Assembly: GCA_016125505.1 (NCBI GenBank)
Contig: WGLP01000003.1
Span: 186,001-250,000, forward strand
Source: Gammaproteobacteria bacterium
GTDB taxonomy: Bacteria > Pseudomonadota > Gammaproteobacteria > UBA6429 > Thiohalophilaceae
DNA length: 64,000 bases
Direction: 5' to 3'
A model generated the notes under the pieces. It was not told where the DNA came from. It saw only the letters and a program-made list of their open reading frames with translations, and searched no databases. Position numbers and translations under genes: made by a program. Shown here piece after piece: positions 1-10,272 of this stretch. Within the stretch, counting starts at the first letter, position 1. Every line of letters starts with the position of its first letter.

Positions 1-1
1 C

Positions 2-550
2 CCGGCTAATGTCACGCCCACGGTGTTCGCCATGGCCAACCCCTTGGTCACGACCGATGAGAAAACGTTTAACCAGGGCGTCGCCGCGATCACGCGGGAC
101 GACAGTCGCTGGCAACATTGCAACGTCAAGGCCATTACCCTGCTGGCGAACATCCTGTTACGCCAGAGCGCCATCGATGCAGGCGCGGCCGAGGCGATTC
201 TGATACGCAATGATGACGTGACCGAGGGCGCCGCCAGTAACGTGTTTATCGTGAGCAAGGGCGTTATCAAGACACCACCCAAAAGCGCGTTGCTGTTGCC
301 GGGCATCACCCGCGACCTGATTGTCGAACTGGCGCAGTCGCATAAACTGCCTATAGAAGAAGTCACTTTCTCCAAAGACGCGTTACTCGCCGCGGATGAA
401 ATCTGGATCAGCAGCTCCACCAAGGAAATCATGCCCGTGGTAAAACTGGACGGCAAGAGCGTCGGCAATGGACAACCCGGTCCCGTCGCACGCAAGCTGT
501 TCGGTATATTCCAGGACTATAAGCGTGAGTTGAAGGCCATCGGCAGGTAG
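2..550 (+). CDS. dat: D-amino-acid aminotransferase, C-terminal part
   Basis: Partial gene cut by the window edge; 182 residues are visible and the frame is open to base 2. It is the C-terminal two thirds of a fold-type IV PLP aminotransferase, which interconverts D-amino acids and 2-oxo acids, typically D-Ala with 2-oxoglutarate for D-Glu supply to peptidoglycan. Seen: NVKAITLLAN with the presumed PLP lysine (codon at 128-130), TEGAASNVFIV with the conserved Glu, and LLLPGITRD, which binds the cofactor phosphate region. Family relatives (IlvE, PabC) share this fold; TP before the LPGITR segment and the position upstream of ybeD-lipB favour Dat. ybeD starts 6 bp after its stop, so the two are probably cotranscribed. 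Confidence 0.85.
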   Translation, partial: PANVTPTVFAMANPLVTTDEKTFNQGVAAITRDDSRWQHCNVKAITLLANILLRQSAIDAGAAEAILIRNDDVTEGAASNVFIVSKGVIKTPPKSALLLPGITRDLIVELAQSHKLPIEEVTFSKDALLAADEIWISSSTKEIMPVVKLDGKSVGNGQPGPVARKLFGIFQDYKRELKAIGR

Positions 551-556
551 GCACTG

Positions 557-823
557 ATGCCAGAGTCTTCCGCCCTGCTGCAATTCCCTTGTCGCTTTAC
601 CCTCAAAGTCATGGGGCGCAGCGGGGATGCGTTTGAATTTGATGTGGTACAGATCCTGCGCCGGCACCTTCCTCAACTCCCGGAGGGTGCTATCCGCCGC
701 CGCGACAGCAGGCAAGGCAATTATGCCTCGCTCACCATCGTGTTCGACGCCCAAAGCCGCGAACAACTGGATGCGCTGTATCGCGAACTCACGGCGTCAG
801 AACACGTACTGATGGCGTTGTGA
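557..823 (+). CDS. ybeD: YbeD-like DUF493 protein
   Basis: 88 residues, the usual family length. It begins 6 bp after dat, and its TGA (821-823) overlaps the GTG start of lipB. The pattern [11 protein letters not shown] at the N-terminus, a mid-part [11 protein letters not shown] and a final [14 protein letters not shown] are typical of the YbeD/UPF0250 family, which has an ACT-like ferredoxin fold. Biochemical function is not established; the conserved place between a dacA/dat-type gene and lipB suggests a regulatory link to cell-wall or lipoate genes, which is inference. Confidence 0.9.
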   Translation: MPESSALLQFPCRFTLKVMGRSGDAFEFDVVQILRRHLPQLPEGAIRRRDSRQGNYASLTIVFDAQSREQLDALYRELTASEHVLMAL

Positions 824-1488
824 CAATGCGCGCGCAAACCGATATCGCTGCTGCGCCATTGTCCGTGCTGACACGCGACCTGGGTCTGGCTGAATATGTT
901 CCGACCTGGGACGCCATGCGCGACTTCACCCAACAACGCACCGCCTCGACACCCGATGAGATCTGGTATCTGCAACACCCGCCGGTATTCACCCAGGGTT
1001 TAAACGGCAGGCGCGAACACCTGCTCGCCCCCGGCGATATTCCTGTGGTCAATATCGATCGCGGCGGCCAGGTCACCTATCACGGCCCCGGCCAGTTGGT
1101 GGCGTACCTGTTGCTGGATCTGCATCGTCGTGAAGGCGGGGTCAAACTGCTGGTACAGCAGATCGAGCAGGCCGTGATCGAGCTCCTGGCGGAGCTGGGG
1201 ATTGCGGCATCGCGCCTTGCCGGTGCGCCCGGTATTTATGTGGACGGCAGCAAGATCGCCGCCCTGGGTTTGCGCATACGCCGCGGCATGAGCTATCACG
1301 GCCTGGCCCTGAACGTACAAATGGATCTCAGCCCCTTCCAGCGCATCAATCCCTGTGGCTATGCCGGCATGCCGGTGACGCAACTGGCTGATCTGCTTGG
1401 CAATGATCTCCCAACGCTGGCCGGGGTTCAGCAGCGTTTACATCACCACCTGTTGACGCAGTTGGGCTACAATGGCGGCCATGAGTGA
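820..1488 (+). CDS. lipB: octanoyl-[ACP]:protein N-octanoyltransferase LipB
   Basis: Transfers octanoate from acyl carrier protein to the lipoyl domain lysine of target proteins (pyruvate/2-oxoglutarate dehydrogenases, GcvH), the first step of endogenous lipoate synthesis. Seen: [18 protein letters not shown], the family signature; Lys145 in [11 protein letters not shown] and Cys179 in NPCGYAGM, the expected catalytic Lys/Cys pair. The 222-residue length is normal. The start is either GTG 820, which overlaps the ybeD stop, or ATG 826; the overlap suggests translational coupling. The lipA start (1472) lies inside the end of lipB, so both enzymes of the pathway are made from one message. Confidence 0.96.
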   Translation: MTMRAQTDIAAAPLSVLTRDLGLAEYVPTWDAMRDFTQQRTASTPDEIWYLQHPPVFTQGLNGRREHLLAPGDIPVVNIDRGGQVTYHGPGQLVAYLLLDLHRREGGVKLLVQQIEQAVIELLAELGIAASRLAGAPGIYVDGSKIAALGLRIRRGMSYHGLALNVQMDLSPFQRINPCGYAGMPVTQLADLLGNDLPTLAGVQQRLHHHLLTQLGYNGGHE

Positions 1489-2470
1489 TTCCGGCAAACA
1501 ACCCGAACAGGTCGAACCGCGTCCCGCCAACCCATTGAAGGGTGCGAGCAAGACCGCACGCATCCCCATCAAGGTGGTGCCCAGGGACACCCCCTTGCCC
1601 AAACCGCGCTGGATACGCGCACGCGCGCCCAATTCACCGGAAGTCGCGCGACTCAAGTCTGTCTTGCGCGAAAACAATCTGTATACGGTATGCGAAGAGG
1701 CGGCCTGCCCTAACATCGGCGAATGTTTCAATCACGGCACCGCCACCTTCATGATCATGGGCGACGTGTGTACCCGCCGTTGTCCCTTTTGCGATGTCGC
1801 CCACGGTAAACCCAAACCACTGGATGCCGCTGAACCGGTGAATCTCGCGCGTACCATCGCGCAAATGAATTTGAAGTATGTGGTTGTGACCTCGGTGGAT
1901 CGCGACGATCTGCGGGATGGCGGCGCCACGCACTTCGCCGATTGCATTCGTGAAATACGCCAACACTGCCCGACCACGCGTATTGAAATACTCACACCTG
2001 ACTTTCGCGGCCGCATGGAGGTCGCACTGGCCCAACTTGCAGCGTCGCTGCCCGATGTCTTCAATCACAACCTGGAGACCGTACCGCGCCTGTACAAACA
2101 GGCACGCCCCGGTGCGGATTACGCCTGGTCACTGGATTTGCTGCAACGCTTCAAACAAGAACATCCACACATCCCCACCAAGTCCGGCTTGATGCTGGGC
2201 CTGGGTGAGGAACAGGCGGAAGTGGTTGCGGTTATGCGTGACCTGCGTGCACACGGTTGCAATATGATCACGCTGGGCCAGTATCTGCAACCGAGCCAGC
2301 ATCATCTGGCGGTGGAACGGTATGTCACTCCGGAAGAGTTCGCTGAGCTCGAACGCATCGGTTATGAGCTCGGTTTCAACAATGTCGCCAGCGGGCCCAT
2401 GGTGCGCTCGTCCTATCATGCGGATAAACAGGCCGCGGGTGAAAAACTAAATAGCCCTTCCTCTACTTGA
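1472..2470 (+). CDS. lipA: lipoyl synthase LipA (first copy)
   Basis: Radical-SAM enzyme that inserts two sulfurs into the octanoyl chain made by LipB. Both 4Fe-4S sites are present: auxiliary cluster cysteines 74, 79 and 85 (CX4CX5C) and radical-SAM cysteines 100, 104 and 107 (CX3CX2C). The C-terminal SSYHAD carries the conserved serine that ligates the auxiliary cluster. 332 residues, with about 45 extra basic N-terminal residues before the catalytic part, as in many LipA. Start ATG 1472 overlaps lipB by 17 bp; a second ATG at 1481 is possible. A second, shorter LipA is encoded at 54352-55248 in the gcv operon. Confidence 0.96.
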   Translation: MAAMSDSGKQPEQVEPRPANPLKGASKTARIPIKVVPRDTPLPKPRWIRARAPNSPEVARLKSVLRENNLYTVCEEAACPNIGECFNHGTATFMIMGDVCTRRCPFCDVAHGKPKPLDAAEPVNLARTIAQMNLKYVVVTSVDRDDLRDGGATHFADCIREIRQHCPTTRIEILTPDFRGRMEVALAQLAASLPDVFNHNLETVPRLYKQARPGADYAWSLDLLQRFKQEHPHIPTKSGLMLGLGEEQAEVVAVMRDLRAHGCNMITLGQYLQPSQHHLAVERYVTPEEFAELERIGYELGFNNVASGPMVRSSYHADKQAAGEKLNSPSST

Positions 2471-2481
2471 TACTGCTATCT

Positions 2482-2590
2482 GTGGGCGAGGTATTTTGCT
2501 GTTTCGGGACCATATGCCGCAGGGATGCGGCATATGAGCGTACAGGGACGTATTTACCGCGAGTCTCGAAACAGCAAAATACCTCGCCAC
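2482..2590 (+). repeat. palindromic element, copy A (60-bp core in long arms)
   Basis: Starts 11 bp after the lipA stop. A 21-bp perfect inverted repeat (2486-2506 with 2567-2587, extended outward by GTGG/CCAC around a one-base bulge) encloses a 60-bp core, 2507-2566. The core opens GGAC and closes GTCT. It holds a 10-bp perfect hairpin with loop AGGGAT (2511-2536), then the hairpin TAC-AGGGAC-GTA inside GCGTACAGGGACGTAT. Three more copies of the core are in this window. In this copy the core reads on the same strand as lipA, so it would be part of lipA read-through RNA. No U-tract follows, so it is not a standard terminator. Confidence 0.9.
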
Positions 2591-2691
2591 AAATGTTTCA
2601 CGTTTAGGAAGTATGAATAGAGAAGATCGCTCACTTTCATAGAGCACTCTAAATAACAACCAGCAACGTTCTTGCGACATCAGGGGGAAAC

Positions 2692-3453
2692 ATGGAGTTG
2701 TTGTTCACGCATATCGTCCGCGCCTTTCTGCTCCCGCCCGGATTCTTCTTCGCGCTGCTGCTCCTGGGTGTCATTGTGCGTCTGCGCTTTTATCGAACGG
2801 GAAAAGCCATTTCCTATGCTGCCGTCGTCCTGCTGCTTCTGCTGAGTCTGCCAATCGTCAGCAACAGCCTGTTAAATTGGTACGAAGACGTGCCGGCGCT
2901 GGCGCCTGCCAGCCTGAAGGAGACCCAGGCCAAGGCCATCGTGATCCTGGGCGGTGGCCGTTATTTCGATGCACCCGAATACCAGGGCGATACTGTTTCG
3001 CGCCCGGCGCTGGAACGCCTCCGTTACGGCGCCTGGTTACAACGGAAATGCAAACTGCCGATCCTGGTGACAGGCGGTGTCGTATTTGGCGGTAATCGGC
3101 CATCCGAGGCGCAACTGATGCAGGAGGTCCTGGAAAAGGATTTTCTTGCCGTGGTGCGTTGGGTGGAAAAGGACAGTCGCACCACGTATGAAAACGCGAT
3201 AGACAGCCGCAAGCTCTTGGAGAAAGACGGCATCACACATATTATTCTGGTCACGCACGCCCTGCACATGCCGCGTGCACAAGAGGCGTTTGCAAAGGCG
3301 GGCTTTAAGGTTATTCCGGCGCCTATGGGCTACGATACCGCCCGCGGCATTTCCATATTGAGTTTTCTACCCAATGCATACAGCCTGAACAACACAGCAG
3401 ACTTAATGAATGAGATGATTGGCCGGCTGTGGTATCACCTGCGTTATTACTGA
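2692..3453 (+). CDS. ElyC/SanA/YdcF family DUF218 envelope protein
   Basis: 253 residues, close to E. coli ElyC (259). Two N-terminal membrane segments (about residues 10-30 and 40-60) precede a DUF218 domain: AIVILGGG near residue 83, SRTTYENA near 162 and LVTHALHMPRA near 185 are the family landmarks. ElyC is an inner-membrane protein needed for peptidoglycan or undecaprenyl-carrier metabolism at low temperature; the catalytic activity of the family is unsettled. The ATG at 2692 follows a GGGGGAAAC ribosome site. It converges on the L,D-transpeptidase gene with an 8-bp gap, which suits an envelope role. Confidence 0.8.
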   Translation: MELLFTHIVRAFLLPPGFFFALLLLGVIVRLRFYRTGKAISYAAVVLLLLLSLPIVSNSLLNWYEDVPALAPASLKETQAKAIVILGGGRYFDAPEYQGDTVSRPALERLRYGAWLQRKCKLPILVTGGVVFGGNRPSEAQLMQEVLEKDFLAVVRWVEKDSRTTYENAIDSRKLLEKDGITHIILVTHALHMPRAQEAFAKAGFKVIPAPMGYDTARGISILSFLPNAYSLNNTADLMNEMIGRLWYHLRYY

Positions 3454-3461
3454 GAGGATAA

Positions 3462-4790
3462 CTACTTACCTTCGTAGACAATCTTCCACCCGCCCTGCTC
3501 TTTCTCCAGATACAGGTGCTTGCGGGTCTCGCCGTTGAAGTTATTGGATTGATAGTCCTGGCGGAAGCGCGCCACGACAATATCCTTGCCGCCGCTGGCC
3601 TCGCGCGGATAATAAAACAGTGACAGGTCTTTCAGAGAGATCTTCTGATAGGTCTTCTGCGCGGCGACCTGACGTTTGTACGCCGTCCACTTTTTATAGG
3701 TATAACCACCGCCCCAGAAATCTTCGGCATAGTGACTGAGGTAACTGTCCACGTCCATGCTCTCCCAATCGTGGCGCCATTGCTCCACCGCGGACAGCAG
3801 TTGTGCGCGCGTCGTTTCCCAGGTATGGCGATCCACCCATTGCACGTTCTCGGCAATCACAATCGGCGTGACTCCCGGCACGATCAGGTTTCGAATCGTG
3901 CTCAGGTCCAGGTTGGTCATTGCCACGCAACCTTCGCTGTCCATCGGCGGGCGGCTGTAATAAATCTTGTCGGTGCCGTGCAACCAGATACCTTCACCGG
4001 TTTTGCCCAGGTGACGATCGAGCGCGTTGGGATAATTGGTGGGAAAAGCGACGACGCCGTATTTTTCCGGCAGTTTCGTATCGGGAATTTCGCTGGTGAT
4101 GAAATAGACGCCCTCGGGCGTGCGCAGATCGCCGGCGGCTTCCTTATTGCCATTGCGTTTGCCGGTGCTGACATAAAAATCGCGTAACAGGTGCGGCGGC
4201 TGGTCCGGCGCACTGCGCTCGAACACATAAAGACGGCTCTTTGCTTTATCCACCAGCAAGGCGGTCTTGACCTGGGAATTGAGCCTGAGGAACTGCATGG
4301 GAATACGATCGTTTTCCTGGTCGGCCAGGTTTGCCCGCAGCCGGCTGTAAATCTCCTCGCGCAGCGCCGTCAGTTGCGGTTCGCGTTTACTGGCGTCGAA
4401 CAGGCCGGGATTGCCAATATCGGTGACCGGCATCACCTTGGCCGACAACATATCGCCGAGTAACAGGTAAGCGAGGTGGAACGAAGGTTCTTCCCGGGTC
4501 AGATTCCGCAGGTCGCTGACAGCCTGATCGGTTTTACCCAGCTGGAAATTAATAATACCCTTGAGCAGTTGCGCCTCGTAATCCTTGTTGTTCTGCTGCA
4601 GGCGCAGGTCCATTTGTTTCAGAAGCCCCTGCAGGCGAACCTGCCGGGATTCCATCGCCCTGGCGGCTGGCAGGGTATTGGTGGACTCCACCATGCTGGT
4701 CATGGTCTGGCTTTTCGACACGGCAGCAACGACCAGCAGGCAGGCCGCAAGCACGATAAGCAGATTGAAATGACGTTTGATTACCAACAT
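3462..4790 (-). CDS. L,D-transpeptidase (YkuD) with Cds6-like C-terminal domain
   Basis: 442 residues. An N-terminal membrane anchor (about residues 8-25) is followed by a helical, TPR-like stretch (45-130), a YkuD catalytic domain (about 170-320) and an NTF2/SnoaL-like C-terminal domain (about 335-442). Catalytic His271 (GIWLHGTD) and Cys288 (DSEGCVAM) are present, but the usual S/T-H/x-G-C motif reads S-E-G-C. Such enzymes form 3-3 peptidoglycan cross-links or attach proteins to peptidoglycan; which of these applies cannot be told. The TPR gene stop lies 1 bp before this ATG, so the two are an operon, and both end in the same kind of SnoaL-like domain. Confidence 0.88.
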   Translation of the reverse strand: MLVIKRHFNLLIVLAACLLVVAAVSKSQTMTSMVESTNTLPAARAMESRQVRLQGLLKQMDLRLQQNNKDYEAQLLKGIINFQLGKTDQAVSDLRNLTREEPSFHLAYLLLGDMLSAKVMPVTDIGNPGLFDASKREPQLTALREEIYSRLRANLADQENDRIPMQFLRLNSQVKTALLVDKAKSRLYVFERSAPDQPPHLLRDFYVSTGKRNGNKEAAGDLRTPEGVYFITSEIPDTKLPEKYGVVAFPTNYPNALDRHLGKTGEGIWLHGTDKIYYSRPPMDSEGCVAMTNLDLSTIRNLIVPGVTPIVIAENVQWVDRHTWETTRAQLLSAVEQWRHDWESMDVDSYLSHYAEDFWGGGYTYKKWTAYKRQVAAQKTYQKISLKDLSLFYYPREASGGKDIVVARFRQDYQSNNFNGETRKHLYLEKEQGGWKIVYEGK

Positions 4791-4791
4791 C

Positions 4792-5928
4792 TCAGTGCGA
4801 CATCGCTATGGTTTTTTCCTCGACAATCCGCCAGCCATCGGGAGTACGCCGTAGCTGGAATTCCTTGCGGCTACGATCCTGATAATTATCCGCCTTATAT
4901 ACCTGATCTAATCGGACACGTACCAGATCGTCTTTAACGGCGTCCACCGCAAAATCGTTGAGTGTGACCTGAATCCACTTTGGGGCCTGCAAACGCGCGC
5001 GGCGCTGCGCCGCCCACTGTGTGTGGGTCATCCCCGGGGGCGCATAATCACTGGCGTAGAACTCCAGGTACAAATCCACGGACTTTGCCGACCAGGCGGC
5101 TGCCCAGCCCTGCAAACTGGTAATGACCTTATCTTTATCAACCTCAGTGGAAGCCGGGGTTTCTTCGTTTTGTATCTCGATCCCGGGCATCAGCGATGGT
5201 GTCTCCGCCGTTGGCGTTGCCTGACTGGCCACCACCTCGGCGACGGTGGCGGTTTGTGCCGCACTGGGCGGTGTTTTTGTTTGTGCTAGGCCTGCGGGTG
5301 GCGTGACCGCCGTGCTGGCAGGCGCCGGGCCTGCCGTGTTTGCGGCAATGACCTGCGGACTGGACTGTGTGGATGCGGTGGATTTTGCGACGGGGGCCTC
5401 TGGCTTGGCGGGTTTGTCAGCCACGGCGGGCGCCTTTACCTCAGCCGGCGGATTCACAGCCGGCGCCGTTGCCACCTGTATCGACGCTGCTTTTGGTTTA
5501 TCCAACAGCCGCAGCGCAACGGGTTGCGGTGGGGTATCCAGACGCAGGGCCTTGCCATACGAGTCCCGCGCCATTTCCACATAGATGGCACTGAGATTTT
5601 CATACACGGTGGCGTATACCGGATCACTGCGCAGGGCCCGTTCCAGCAAGGCCTGGGCCTCCTTGTATTCGCCATGGCGGGCCTTAATGGCGGCCAGATT
5701 GTTATAGGCCTGGGGCTTGCCCGGCGCCTGCTTGATCAAGGCTTCGTAAATCTTGCTGGCGGCATCATCATCGCCCTGTCGGGTCAGGGCCTGCGCCTTG
5801 CCGAACCGGGTCGCATAGTCGTCCGCCGTGTTGGATTGCGCCAGCAGCGGCAGGCATAAAAACCACAACAGCAGTAAGCCCTGGAATACGGCGCGTGTCG
5901 ACATCGTGGATTGGCAGCTAGGCTTCAT
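4792..5928 (-). CDS. exported TPR protein with SnoaL/Cds6-like C-terminal domain
   Basis: 378 residues. Signal peptide (hydrophobic run about residues 16-30, cut near LLAQS), two to three TPR units (about 33-130), a long Pro/Ala/Thr/Val low-complexity linker (about 140-265), then a C-terminal domain (about 268-378) resembling the end of the neighbouring L,D-transpeptidase: SLQGWAAAWSAKSVDLYLEF here, LSAVEQWRHDWESMDVDSYL there. First in the pair, 1 bp from the transpeptidase start, so probably a periplasmic partner or scaffold for it (inference). Start ATG 5928 is weakly preceded by AATAAGA; ATG 5904 also gives a good signal peptide. Confidence 0.8.
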   Translation of the reverse strand: MKPSCQSTMSTRAVFQGLLLLWFLCLPLLAQSNTADDYATRFGKAQALTRQGDDDAASKIYEALIKQAPGKPQAYNNLAAIKARHGEYKEAQALLERALRSDPVYATVYENLSAIYVEMARDSYGKALRLDTPPQPVALRLLDKPKAASIQVATAPAVNPPAEVKAPAVADKPAKPEAPVAKSTASTQSSPQVIAANTAGPAPASTAVTPPAGLAQTKTPPSAAQTATVAEVVASQATPTAETPSLMPGIEIQNEETPASTEVDKDKVITSLQGWAAAWSAKSVDLYLEFYASDYAPPGMTHTQWAAQRRARLQAPKWIQVTLNDFAVDAVKDDLVRVRLDQVYKADNYQDRSRKEFQLRRTPDGWRIVEEKTIAMSH

Positions 5929-6065
5929 TCTTATTTGACTACTCTCAACCGGTGGAAAAAAATCGCAATGATTATATCAACTTAGATCGATGCGGCAAGA
6001 TTGCAGACAGCACCGGGCGGCATTTTGTTCGCCTGTGTCTACTGCGACCGCCCGGCTTGTTTGAA

Positions 6066-7082
6066 TTAGGTGGACAAGGTCTTGCCAAGGTCCAGACGTT
6101 CCATCAAATAACACAGGCAATCCTGCCGCACCACATCGACATCCAGTGTCATCATCGACGGCATCACCGGGACGATGTTGCAGATATCGCCGTCACGAAT
6201 TGCGAAATAGCGTTCCGTCACGTCCTTGCCGAATTCGTTGCTTGCGTACAGCGGCATCTCGCGCTCGGCATGCAACCTGGCCAGCGGTGTCCAGGGTTGA
6301 ATTTCATGAAAGTTGTAACGGTCGACCTCCGGCAGCAAATCGAGATCACAATCCGCCTCACCGACGCCGATACTCATCCCCTCTTTCACCTTGACCACGG
6401 CGACGGTATGAAACACCTCCAGGCTGTGCACGTCCATGCTCTCATCGGAAAACCGTTCGAGCGCCAGTGCATTCAAAATGAATTCGCGGGCATGCTGGAC
6501 GCCGGAACGCTCCGTTGCCTTGCCGCACTCGACGGTGACGGCGGGACATAACTCGGCGAAGGCCATGGACAACACGCTGTCGGGTTTGAGGAAGTACACC
6601 ACGGTCTTCGAAAACAAGGTGGCGAGCTGGAAAAACGATGTCGCCAGGCGGTTTACGCAGGCGTAATGCGGATTGCGCCCGGTATTGTTATGGATATCGA
6701 GACAGGCGAAGACATTGCGTTCGCGCATCTGTTCCAGGATTTGCCTGACCATCACCTCTTCTTCATGCTGGCCTTCGGCCTTCCAGATCCGGTTATAGTC
6801 CGGCTGCTCCGGCAGGTGGCGTACACCTTGAGCGGCGGCCGCGACGTTACCGATAAACACACTCAGGCTGCGCGGCAGGCGACGCCCCTGATAATCCTGC
6901 AAGACGCTGCGCAGCGCGTCCCATCCGGTCGTCTCGTTACCGTGCATCAGCACCGAGATAAACAAGGGCTCGGGCTTGTCGCCGGGCAGGTGTAACAGAC
7001 TGGGGCCGGGCAGGATGGTATGCAGGTCCTGCGCCTCGCAATCCAATAAACCCGCCGGGATGTCATCATAGATCTGCAACAT
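6066..7082 (-). CDS. succinylglutamate desuccinylase/aspartoacylase-like M14 zinc hydrolase
   Basis: Zinc carboxypeptidase-fold protein of the AstE/ASPA group, which cleaves N-acyl amino acids. Seen: HGNET (zinc His and Glu) near residue 50, DIHNNTGRNP with the third zinc ligand and substrate loop, and TVECG with the presumed catalytic Glu. About 338 residues. The start could be ATG 7082, 2 bp after the stop of the upstream GCS2 gene, or GTG 7097, which overlaps it. The real substrate is unknown; pairing with a GCS2 ligase suggests that the two make and break, or successively modify, a gamma-glutamyl or acyl-amino-acid compound. Last gene of the amgK-murU operon. Confidence 0.8.
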   Translation of the reverse strand: MLQIYDDIPAGLLDCEAQDLHTILPGPSLLHLPGDKPEPLFISVLMHGNETTGWDALRSVLQDYQGRRLPRSLSVFIGNVAAAAQGVRHLPEQPDYNRIWKAEGQHEEEVMVRQILEQMRERNVFACLDIHNNTGRNPHYACVNRLATSFFQLATLFSKTVVYFLKPDSVLSMAFAELCPAVTVECGKATERSGVQHAREFILNALALERFSDESMDVHSLEVFHTVAVVKVKEGMSIGVGEADCDLDLLPEVDRYNFHEIQPWTPLARLHAEREMPLYASNEFGKDVTERYFAIRDGDICNIVPVMPSMMTLDVDVVRQDCLCYLMERLDLGKTLST

Positions 7083-7084
7083 GA

Positions 7085-8518
7085 TTAGATCGTCCACTCG
7101 TGCACCGGCCTGCCGCCATGCTGGTGCTGAAAATACGCCGCGGTCAATGCCTGCATATCGCGGCCATGTTTGGCAACGAAGGCACGTTGCCAGACCGCAC
7201 CGTTGGTACCGGTTTGCAGACGCTCGCGGATAATCTCCAGATATTCGTGACTATCGCTGGCGGCAACACCCAGACGTTCCAGACCTTCATAGGCCAGGGG
7301 CAACAAGGTCTTTAACAGCAATTCCGCTACCGGATACATCTTAGCATCCAGCCAGTGCACTTGTGCACGCAGTCCCAATTGCGCGGCGCGATAAAAGTTG
7401 TCACGCGCCCGATCAAAATGCAATTGCCGTTCGGGTGCCATCGACTGATGGATCAGGGCCGTGACCACCCCATAATAAAATGCGGCATTGGCGACGGCAT
7501 CGAGGATGCTGGGACCGGACGGGATTACCCGGTGTTCGATGCGCAAATGCATCTCGCCTGCCTCATCAAAACCGATCAGCGGCCGGTTCCAGCGCCAGAC
7601 CGTCCCGTTATGTAAGCGCAAATGCGGCAGGGAGGCGCTGTTGTGATCGAGATTGACCGGGAGTAAGACCGGATAGTGTTCGCGATTCTCGATAAAACAT
7701 TCCAGCAGCGATTCACGCACATAACCGCTGCCGAAGGTCACGCGCCGAATCGGGCCGAATGCCGCGGCGTCATATCCACCGATGGCGACCGCCTGTTCGA
7801 ACAAAGGAATGCGCGTTTCATCCCACAGGTCCTTGCCAAACAGATAAGGTGAGTTGGCGCACAGCGCCACCATCGGCGCCGACAGGATCACGCTCGCATT
7901 GTACAGGCGCGCCGCAAGGCGTTGATCGATCTGGGTATGCAATTGAAACGAGGTCGCGGCCGACTCCAGCATCACATCGTGATGCGTGACGCGCAGATGT
8001 TCCTCGCCGTTGATGTCGAGCACCAGGGGTTTGCCCTTGCGCCGCAACAACACCTCGCGATTGAGCGCACGATAACGTTCCATGCATGACATATTCTCAA
8101 GGGTGAGGTCTTCATCCAGTAGGCTTGGCAGGATGCCGCACATAATCACATCCATGCCCATGGCCTGCGCGGTGTCGCGGCACGCCGCCCAGGTAGAGTC
8201 CAGCGACTGGTGCATTGCCGAGAATACGTGTCCTTGCAGGCTGCGCGGCTCGGTGTTGACCTCGATATTGAAACTGGCCAGTTCGGGGCTGGCCAGGGGA
8301 TTATTAAAGCGCGACAGAAATTCTTCGTTGCGGGGGACGGGGCGCAGACTTGAGTCGATCAACCAGGCCTCGAGTTCAAAACCCGCGACCGGATGACTCT
8401 GGGCAAAACCCTGATGCGCGAAGACCTCGGCCAGCCTGGCCGTTTCCTGATCCAGTTTGGCTTTGAAGATTGCAAAGTCCTCGGGGCAGAATTCGCTGGA
8501 CCGGATCTCTTCTCCCAT
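7085..8518 (-). CDS. glutamate-cysteine ligase family 2 (GCS2)-like protein
   Basis: 477 residues, ATP-dependent carboxylate-amine ligase of the GCS2 family. Seen: VAGFELEAWLID near residue 44 (the conserved Glu pair of the metal site), FNIEVNTEP, MSCMERYRALN, SFQLHTQID and a C-terminal HLRIEHRVIPSGPS. GCS2 members join glutamate to an amine such as cysteine, but this subgroup is widespread beside M14 hydrolases and need not make gamma-glutamylcysteine. Tight packing (6 bp from murU, 2 bp to the hydrolase) makes one transcript with amgK and murU likely. Substrate assignment is open. Confidence 0.8.
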   Translation of the reverse strand: MGEEIRSSEFCPEDFAIFKAKLDQETARLAEVFAHQGFAQSHPVAGFELEAWLIDSSLRPVPRNEEFLSRFNNPLASPELASFNIEVNTEPRSLQGHVFSAMHQSLDSTWAACRDTAQAMGMDVIMCGILPSLLDEDLTLENMSCMERYRALNREVLLRRKGKPLVLDINGEEHLRVTHHDVMLESAATSFQLHTQIDQRLAARLYNASVILSAPMVALCANSPYLFGKDLWDETRIPLFEQAVAIGGYDAAAFGPIRRVTFGSGYVRESLLECFIENREHYPVLLPVNLDHNSASLPHLRLHNGTVWRWNRPLIGFDEAGEMHLRIEHRVIPSGPSILDAVANAAFYYGVVTALIHQSMAPERQLHFDRARDNFYRAAQLGLRAQVHWLDAKMYPVAELLLKTLLPLAYEGLERLGVAASDSHEYLEIIRERLQTGTNGAVWQRAFVAKHGRDMQALTAAYFQHQHGGRPVHEWTI

Positions 8519-8524
8519 TGGCGA

Positions 8525-10212
<1,688 letters not shown>

Positions 10213-10272
10213 GCCAAAATTATATCGGAACTTATTGTATAAAGCTGTAAAGGCAGACAAAATTCAGGAACC

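Noticed and set aside
2482..2590. Reading copy A simply as the lipA terminator
   Set aside because: No U-tract follows the stem, and the internal 60-bp core is repeated at three other loci, which a private terminator would not show.
2482..2590. Calling the palindromic family classical REP elements mobilised by RAYT
   Set aside because: The GTAG-type head next to a short stem is missing and no RAYT transposase is present in the window.
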